From positions 1,802,587-1,852,299 of the forward strand of contig BFEA01000166.1 in assembly GCA_003427395.1 (NCBI GenBank): a DNA stretch of 49,713 bases, read 5' to 3'. Both the position numbers and the translations under genes were made by a program. This stretch comes from Chara braunii (lineage: Eukaryota; Streptophyta; Charophyceae; Charales; Characeae). Below, piece by piece: positions 43,140 to 49,713 of the stretch. The notes below the pieces were generated by a model, which saw nothing but the letters and a program-made list of their open reading frames with translations, searched no databases and had not been told where the DNA came from. Every line of letters starts with the position of its first letter. Within the stretch, counting starts at the first letter, position 1.

Positions 43140-44499
43140 GATGATGTTTAGTACATCGATCTTTCCTGTGACGAAGGTGGGTTCTCCCGACTCCATTTCT
43201 CCTAAGGACGGTCGCCACTCCGCCACCTCTTTCGGTTCTGGCGCTGGTCTGATTGTTCCGATCATTCCTAGCCCAAGATATCCCAGCGACACATACTGAT
43301 CTAGCGGAATTAGCTCGGTGGCCTCTTCCGTGGTGGCCAAGTTCACTTCCCCCACCCTCTACTTCTTCCATCAAGGCTCCGACTCGTCCAGGTCCTTTGG
43401 CGATGGGAGCCGCAGCCATAGGTGCGACTCTGATCCGCTGTTGTGGAGGTCGGTGGGGGCAATCACGGGCTAGATGTCCGGGCTGATGACAGGCGTAGCA
43501 AACATTCAGATTGTTCGCAGCTCCTCCGAGAGCAAGGACGGGGGCTAATCCTTGTTGCATCGGAGGGGCACGCACCGCAATAGGTTGCATGTTCCTCATC
43601 ATGGCTTCCAACTGAGCATTGTGCTCTCGCTGCTCCTTTTTGCTTTCTTGGATCAAACTTATCAAAGTTTTGGTTAGTTCGAAAATGGCCGCCGATTCGT
43701 TTGATCGTACAGGAGCCTCTACCGGCGGTGGGGGTAATGCCCTGACGGGCGGGGGCATCATAGGAGCAGAGATGCTTGGAGTCTCACTTAGGATTACTCG
43801 TTTGGGGCCTATCTGTTCCATATAGGTGACAGGTCCTGATACGAACCCCATGTTTTCAAATTTGTTTTGTAAAGCAGCCAGCTTTGCTCTTGCTCGAGCG
43901 AGCTCGGTCGAATCTCCGTCTCTAGGGTAATCTTCTCCTTTTAGGAAGTTCGCCGCGAACTTTCGTTCCATTTCTTCCGCAGCAACCATAATTTGTTGTA
44001 GTGTATGGGTGATGGGGGAAAACTGCTTTCTCAACTTAGCCCTTATTGTTCGACTGCGGAGTCCGTCAATGAAGAGATCTCTCCCTACTTGCTCACCTCG
44101 CTCAGTTTTTACGAACATTCGGTAGAACCGGTTTTGATATTCTGCAACGGATTCGAGCGGTTTTTGCACTCGGTCCTTGATCATGTACAGTGCTTGCTCG
44201 GGGTGGATATAATCAAATCGATTCATGAAATCCCGTTTGAAGGTCGGGAGATCCACCGATACATAGGTACTATACCAATGATGAGCGTCTCCTCCCATTC
44301 GAGCCGGAATGTTCATCTGTGCTTCGTGATTATCGCACTGCTGTGCTTTAAGCGTGGCCAGCCACGCTCCTACGAGATGGTGCGCCCGATCAAATAGATA
44401 GAGATCTGGTGGCGACATGGGAGCTCGTGCACGTGGGGTAGGTTGATTAGGTGGATTAACATTTTGTTGCGGAACTGGATTTTGCACGTTTGCAGCCAT
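43137..44499 (-). pseudogene. outer element gag
   Basis: From the ATG at 44499 the protein has a Pro-rich start, a capsid-like core (residues about 40-180 with LPTFKRDFMNRFDY and VAEYQNRFYRMF) and a helical region (ARARAKLAALQNKFENMG). A CCHC zinc knuckle has Cys 334, Cys 337, His 342 and Cys 347. About 30 residues later, near 43375, the coding frame shifts and continues as EVNLATTEEATELIPLDQY to a TGA at 43137. The start is supported by the PBS lying 140 bases upstream. Confidence 0.88.
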
Positions 44500-44641
44500 A
44501 TTGGCTGCTCGTCGGTTAGCCGATCTGCTTCTGGTGATGATAGGGTCGCGTCTATGCGCATTCCGAGGGCAAGGTCGCCCACGGTTAGCCAGGTCGCCTA
44601 ATTAACGTGTTATCAATCCTAAGACCCTAGCCACGTGTCGG

Positions 44642-44653
44642 GCTCCGATACCA
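44642..44653 (-). promoter_or_regulatory. outer element primer-binding site (tRNA-iMet type)
   Basis: The minus strand reads TGGTATCGGAGC, identical to element D. Compared with the LTR ends at 11836 and 8672, the LTR-PBS junction lacks the terminal GCGTCA, apparently through a short deletion between two TTGG words. Confidence 0.85.
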
Positions 44654-46802
44654 ACCTCACGCCCAGCGCGACTTCCTGATCGGAGTGGAGTGTGGGCTTG
44701 GAAGTGCGAAAAGGGGTGTGCCAAGGATTTTTGGGGGAAATGGGGGAGTCTTAGGGGTATGAACGCAATTAGGCGAACGGGGGGGGGATACGCGCGCAAG
44801 GGCCTCACAGTCCGAAGGGGCCGGGACACTGCGGGCGACGGGTTACGGGAAAATTCCTTCGGGGTGGAGATGGTCCTGAAAAGTTAGGCCGTCGGGGGCC
44901 GCCACGTGGCGTAGGCCGCCGCGTGGTTGGGTTGGGCCTTCGGAATTCCGGGGTTCTTTGTGCGCTGCTGCGTCGGCAGTTTACGCAAAACGTGTTGGGC
45001 CAATAGGGGGCTATGGCCGGCCACGGGACGACACTGAGTTGATGATACGGGAGAAGGAGGTGGAAAGGAGGGAAACTGGTGGTGATCTCAACGAATCCCG
45101 GGTGGGTGAAGTAGTAGGTGTGGTCGGGGGAAGGGAAATCGGAGCACCGAGGGTCGCTAGTGGTGGCACAATGAAATTCCCGCGGACATAGCCGATTCTC
45201 CGTGTGACAAGGGTATCGGGTCCTTATGAGCTCGTTTATTATAGGGGTGAAATAGTCCGGGTCATAGGATGAGTCTGAGCCCCAAGATCGCGTCATGGTA
45301 TCATTGCCGATGGGATAGCGCGGGTCGGGATATCCTCACCGAGCACGAGCACATGTAGGACAGGCCGACTCAGTGGCGCCTACAACCTCATCATGGGTCA
45401 AGCAAAAACGAGAACGAAATCGACATCGGGGCTAGATTCGTATCCCATCTATCGCTGCATCCGGTGCAAGCAAAGATTTGGCACAAACAAAAAGCAAGGG
45501 CAAAGAGTCTCCGCAAAAAGATAGGCAAGCAGGCATAACATTCATGCATTCATACATTTGACAATCATACACATAATGCCATCGCAAGGACACGTATGAG
45601 CAAAAACCCAAGTCTTGATTCCAAAGAGTCGAAATGAAGATAAGAATGGGCAAACCGCCCGAAGCCGCAATCAAAATGTATGTACACAGATGGAGAGGGA
45701 GAAGAGACAAAGAAACAGCAAATCCACGTCCATCAACCTCAACTCTGTTCTCCTCTCTCTCTCTCTCCGATGCGGACAGTCCGTCGTCACGCACCAACCC
45801 ACGAAGTTGTCACCCCGCTTAGTCCTCCCGCACCCGTCGGATTCGCCTGTGCCCACAGTCCGTCGTGGCCCAAGTCAATCCCGCGCGTTCGGCACCAGCC
45901 CGTGAGGTCGCCCAACTCCGACTCTACTCACCTCTTATTTCGCTCGTGTGCCGACCCTTCCTGATCGCACAACCCCGAGCTTCCAACAACGGGTTAAGAG
46001 AGCTGACTAATCGCGCAACCAAAATTTATAGCGTGCATGCATGTGCGAAGAACATGGAATTACTAGGACTTAGAGTGAGGATTAGAGAGAGGACGCCTGC
46101 GTTCTGCATGATCGGCCGCGGCGTGGGGGACGTGACCCTTCTCCACGCATCGATCCGATCATACAAACCGTGGCTTACGGAAATTTCAGCAAAAGAAAGA
46201 GAGGGAGAGCGGGAAAGTCGAAGTGCAAGAAGAGAGATACAGTTACAATGGCGCCTGCCCAAAATTACAGTTACACACACGATTAAAGGCGCCCACTAAT
46301 CAGAGTACCGTTGCAGCCGCACGAAAAAGCGCCTAGACAAAACGTGCCGCGCAGCAGGAAAAATCCTAATTACTAAATTCCTAAATTCCTCTCTAATACG
46401 AAAAAGCAAAAAGCACAAGCTTTAGAAGGAAAATCCGAAATTCCGAGAGCCATAAGGGGCTCGAAAAAATTCGAAAAAGATTTGAAAGGAAATTCAAAAA
46501 GAACGAAGCAATTTCCCGCGCGATGTCCGCGCCCAAAAGATCGAAATCGAAACGAAAGAACGACGTCAACATTTATTATTCGCGCGCGCGGTGGCGCGCC
46601 AGACATCCATCCGACCAATTACTCAACCGGTCGTCCCAGGAAACACCCAGCCCCGAAGAAGCGACGAAAAAGACGAAGAAGCAAGGGTACTGATGCAATT
46701 TTCCACCGATCCCGATTTCCCGTAATTAGCCCAATCTTCCCAGCTTAGGACCCCTCACTGCAACCGCGCAGAAACTCGCGCGTTACAGAAAGTGGTTCGT
46801 CA
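44654..46802 (-). repeat. outer element 5' LTR
   Basis: It matches 11836-14277 along its length and ends CGTCA at 46802. It has no assembly gap and so shows the LTR ORF intact. Confidence 0.9.
44805..45296 (-). CDS. ORF inside outer element 5' LTR
   Basis: This 163-residue ORF starts MTRSWGSDSSYDPDYF. It shares FPS, PG, T-x-FP-x-(F/Y)H, PWxAIAPYWP and a CxxC pair, in the same order and spacing, with the ORF in the diverged LTR C (7810-8466). Both end in Arg/Pro-rich basic tails. The matching part of the 3' LTR is mostly lost in the gap, although the first 44 codons are present there (12596 leftwards) with one change (Asp to Glu). No known family is recognised. Confidence 0.55.
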   Translation of the reverse strand: MTRSWGSDSSYDPDYFTPIINELIRTRYPCHTENRLCPREFHCATTSDPRCSDFPSPDHTYYFTHPGFVEITTSFPPFHLLLPYHQLSVVPWPAIAPYWPNTFCVNCRRSSAQRTPEFRRPNPTTRRPTPRGGPRRPNFSGPSPPRRNFPVTRRPQCPGPFGL

Positions 46803-46963
46803 CAGCGTATGTCTTCACTCCTATTCGGCGCTAAGATCATCACTATTATCAAGGAGCCGTGCATCAGGGGTGCTGCTCGTCACTCATTGTTGTATCACCA
46901 TATTGAAATATCTCTCCATCATACGGCACGGTTGGCAAAGCTTGACGTCATCATAGGGCGTTG

Positions 46964-46994
<31 letters not shown>

Positions 46995-46995
46995 A

Positions 46996-47054
<59 letters not shown>

Positions 47055-47251
47055 TCATCATCTTTAGGTTATCATCCAAGGTGCTCGTCATCACCATCAT
47101 CATCTTGTAGTCGTCATAGGGCGTTGTGCGTCGTCATCATCATCATCATCATCATTACTGACATCACCATAATTATCATCATCAGTGCGTCATCAATATC
47201 ATCAACATCATCATCATCATCATCATTGTCGACATCACCATCATCATCGCT

Positions 47252-47294
<43 letters not shown>

Positions 47295-47510
47295 GTTTGT
47301 AATCATAGGGGCTGTTGGTGTTGCTCTTTGGTATGATCAGCATCATCATTCCATTTTCATTCTCATCATTATCATCATCATCATCAGCTTCTTTTCATTA
47401 GATGTTGCTCTACGTCAGCAGGTGAGTTGCCATCATTCTCATTATCATCGTCTTCAGGGTGCTGTCCATCGTCATCAACAAAATCCAATAAAATCCAAGC
47501 GAATGATATT
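46803..47510. repeat. TCA-rich minisatellite, right of outer element
   Basis: Long TCATCA runs (for example 46968-47062 and 47236-47292) have GGGCGTTG, GTGCTGCTCG and GGTGCTCG spacers like those at 11640-11835. Confidence 0.85.
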
Positions 47511-48024
47511 TTGGTAAGTGTGTCATCAATAACTGTAGTCGGCTAGATCGGATTGTTCCCGGAGGGATGAACGGTGGGAAGGGTGTGGGGGAAGCTCTAT
47601 CCTGCACGGGCATCGCAAGGTGGGGGGTGAATGTCTCAAAGAGGCTAGGGGCGGAGTAGGGGGTTGCCTTATTCTGGGGCAGGGACTGTGTGTGGGTCAA
47701 CATCAGTCCCTGCGGAGGCGGAAATGGGCAAGGGGCGGGGGGGCACGCTTTAGGTGGGAACTGCGTGCTCCTGGGGAAAGGGGGGGAGAGGATTGGTCCT
47801 ATATTGGGGCCGAGGGAGAGTGGGTGACTCTCCTTGGCGGAGGCAGTGTAGGGCTGAGGGGGAAGGGGTAGGGGGAGGGAGGGGCGATCTCTCTCGAAGA
47901 AACCTATCATCCAGTTTACTATAGCTTTCCATTTGGTTGCCTCTCGAGGAGGTCGTAGGAATAGGTGTTATCTGGCAAGCCATCTGTGATCCTGCGAGGG
48001 GTGGTTGAAAAGTCGGTGGCCCTC
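47511..48024. other. G-rich sequence, no gene seen
   Basis: The plus strand is G/GGGG-rich. ORFs are Pro-rich on the minus strand and look like composition artefacts. Confidence 0.5.
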
Positions 48025-48720
48025 GAAGACCGATGCTGGAGCAACGCTGGCCAGAGTCGGAGCCAGGTGGCGCAACTCTGTGACCTAGCTTAGTGGGGGC
48101 GTGAAACCTGGTAGAGAGCTCTGGGGGGCTGTTTGCGGGGGCAGTCCCAGTGGTCATCGGGGGTTGTAACTGGAGCAATGCTGGCCGGTGCTGGAGCAAG
48201 GTGGTGCAACTCAGTAACCTAACCTGATGGGAGCATGAGGCCTGGAAGAGCTTCGGTTCGTGCTGAAATTAGCCATGCTGGTGGTGGTCGTAGGTGGATT
48301 GAATAGGTTTCACCTATCTGATTTGTGATGGGGCGGCATTTTGACACACATATTCTATTGACTTGGTAGAGTCTGAATGGGAAAAAAAAAAAGTCGGTTG
48401 TTTTTATGAATGTCTTAGGACTTTAGGGTTTCTTACCAATCCATCTTAGGCGGTTTCGATGCTGTTACACTCAGTGATCTGTGGCCGTTCGATGCCAGAA
48501 CGACGCTGGCCGGTGCTGGGGTGTTGCCCTGTAACCTGCTGATGCAGGAGCGTGAGGCCTGGTAGAGAGATCTGGGTATGCTTTGGGGTGGGCATCCCAA
48601 GGGACGACCAAGGGTTGCTGCTGGAATGACGCTGGTCAGAGCTGGGGCGAGTTGTGTTGCCCTGTAACCCAGCAGGGTGGGGGCATGAGGCCTGGAAGAG
48701 CTCAGCAGGGAGTAAGACGG
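48025..48720. repeat. four diverged tandem repeats
   Basis: Units beginning near 48028, 48168, 48497 and 48620 share GCTGGA(A/G)C(G/A)A(C/T)GCTGGCC, CTGTAACCTG-like, and G(G/C)(C/G)(A/G)TGAGGCCTGG(A/T)AGAG words. Spacing varies (about 125-330 bases). Confidence 0.65.
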
Positions 48721-49199
48721 TGTTGGGAAGTGTTAGAAGGGTTTGTCAGGGAACCTGCGGGTAGTGAGCATTCGTAGAGGGCTGATAGATTGCCCAGCCC
48801 TGGTGGAAGCCGAATCGGAGGAACCTTGTCGAACGGGAACTTCGGACGCCAGGCCGAAACAATGAACTACAGGCCCCATATGTAGCCACTAGTCAGTTCT
48901 ATCCGAATGTCAGTAGGTACTGCACCCAATGGCACCCTGTCCAGCCTACCTGAACCTACTGCAGGCACTAGACCCCACCAGTGACTAGCTCCCCAGCCTG
49001 TTTTTTTTGTGTGTGTGTATATTCTGTGAATCTATGTAGACAGTATCATGTGTGGAAACTTATGTATGTAACCCATAGGCGATATGTAATTCGCAAGCTA
49101 TGTGTGTATGCCAGAAAGCTATGTGTACTCTGTGAATCATGTGTGTGTATCGAGGAGAGAACGGGGCAAGCTGGACAAGGACCCCCCCCAAAGGACCGA
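48721..49199. other. no gene seen; short TGTG-rich repeats
   Basis: Between 49000 and 49150, short words such as CTATGTGTG, CTGTGAATC and TATGTATG recur. There is no ORF of note. Confidence 0.5.
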
Positions 49200-49266
49200 A
49201 CCAAGCTCGAACCCGTAACCTTGTAACATGTAATCCAAGACTCTACCGTCTGAGCGACTACCGGAA
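49200..49266 (-). repeat. tRNA-like sequence (SINE head or tRNA fossil)
   Basis: On the minus strand, box-A-like AGTCGCTCAGACGGTAGAG and box-B-like ACGGGTTCGAGC are at tRNA spacing. The T-stem and acceptor stem are imperfect. Confidence 0.55.
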
Positions 49267-49489
49267 ATGGAACGAACTTGTGATATGCCAGACTGGGGAG
49301 AACATCAGAACACCCGAGACCAACACACCAAGCAAACCCTGTGAAACCCACAACCAACATACAACACCGTGGACTACCCTTGGGTGGTGAGCAGGCAGTG
49401 TCTGTAATTGTACCATGCGTCAGCCCGAGGGGATGTGTGTCCAGCCGTGCGCCAATCTAACTCCCTGCCGGTGTCCATGCGCAAGGCTG

Positions 49490-49564
49490 CGGGGTGTTGA
49501 ACCCGCAACCTTATACCACAATGCGCATTTCCAACCGGTGCTCTAACCACTGAGCTACATCAAT
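49490..49564 (-). repeat. tRNA-like sequence (SINE head or tRNA fossil)
   Basis: On the minus strand, a perfect box A (TAGCTCAGTGGTTAGAGC) and box B (GCGGGTTCAACACC) occur. The T-loop has one extra base and the 5' and 3' acceptor bases do not pair, so a working tRNA is unlikely. Confidence 0.6.
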
Positions 49565-49713
49565 GTGGAAAGAGTTGTGGTTGCCTTTCGTAGAAGATGC
49601 GTATGCATTGGTTGAACTTGGTTCATGTCATGCATTGTTGTTTTAATATGCCATGTGAGGTAGTGTTCTTATGTTTTACGTAGTCTTTGACTCTTCAATA
49701 GCAGCTTACATAG

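Larger units (their letters stand above)
11836..46802 (-). mobile_element. Ty3/gypsy LTR retrotransposon (outer element), host of nested insertions
   Basis: Both LTRs (11836-14277 and about 44654-46802), the PBS, gag, protease, RT, RNase H, integrase and accessory ORFs lie in order on the minus strand. LTR ends are TGACG...CGTCA. Three insertions interrupt it: the 21-kb giant-LTR element between protease and RT, and two MITE-like copies on either side of RNase H. Without these it would be about 13 kb. Frameshifts, several stops and an His in place of the protease catalytic Asp show it is decayed. Bases next to the LTR ends (AGGCG left, CAGCG right) are similar but do not form an exact duplication. 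Confidence 0.9.

Noticed and set aside
49490-49564. Functional tRNA gene
   Set aside because: The acceptor stem does not pair and the T-loop has an extra base.

Overview
The window is repeat-dense nuclear DNA from a eukaryote. I see no host protein-coding gene. The primer-binding sites match plant-type initiator-Met and Asp tRNAs, a U6 snRNA-like sequence is present, and CCCTAAA-type telomere-like motifs occur. Together these suggest the green-plant lineage. A streptophyte alga with a large, repeat-rich genome (Chara-like) is my guess, but nothing seen here proves the species.

Layout, left to right. (1) 1-7806: the 5' three quarters of a minus-strand Ty3/gypsy element (element D). It has a 310-bp LTR (7497-7806), a tRNA-iMet-type PBS, a 2-kb leader, a frameshifted gag, protease-RT, and RNase H-integrase running off the left edge. 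It interrupts (2) a plus-strand LTR remnant (7807-8672, LTR C) that carries its own ORF. (3) 8673-11835: small repeats, including a near-perfect hairpin, tRNA-derived SINE-like heads, a MITE candidate, a tandem array with tRNA box-B motifs, and a TCA-rich minisatellite. (4) 11836-46802: a large minus-strand Ty3/gypsy element (outer element) with LTRs of about 2.1-2.4 kb. Reading its minus strand: 5' LTR, PBS, gag, protease, a 21-kb insertion, the protease-RT linker, RT, MITE, RNase H, MITE, PHD finger plus integrase, accessory ORFs, 3' LTR. (5) 21530-42482: the insertion, a plus-strand LTR element with giant 7.4-7.6-kb LTRs. Its 6-kb interior has a tRNA-Asp PBS and a gag-like region but no recognisable pol. 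(6) 46803-49713: more of the TCA minisatellite, diverged tandem repeats and two tRNA-like heads.

The nested order is well supported. The inner element is flanked by a 5-bp CCGCG duplication, and removing it lets the outer reading frame resume without a shift. The most unusual content is inside the inner element's giant LTRs. They hold a U6 snRNA-like sequence with a TATA-like box at the expected distance, and at least three families of tandem hairpins. In one family the loop and inner stem are constant while the outer stems vary and stay paired. They also hold an antisense series of splice-like donors and acceptors. A second unusual point is an ORF inside the outer-type LTR that is conserved at protein level between two divergent LTR copies. 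All coding units carry frameshifts or stops and are annotated as decayed unless stated.
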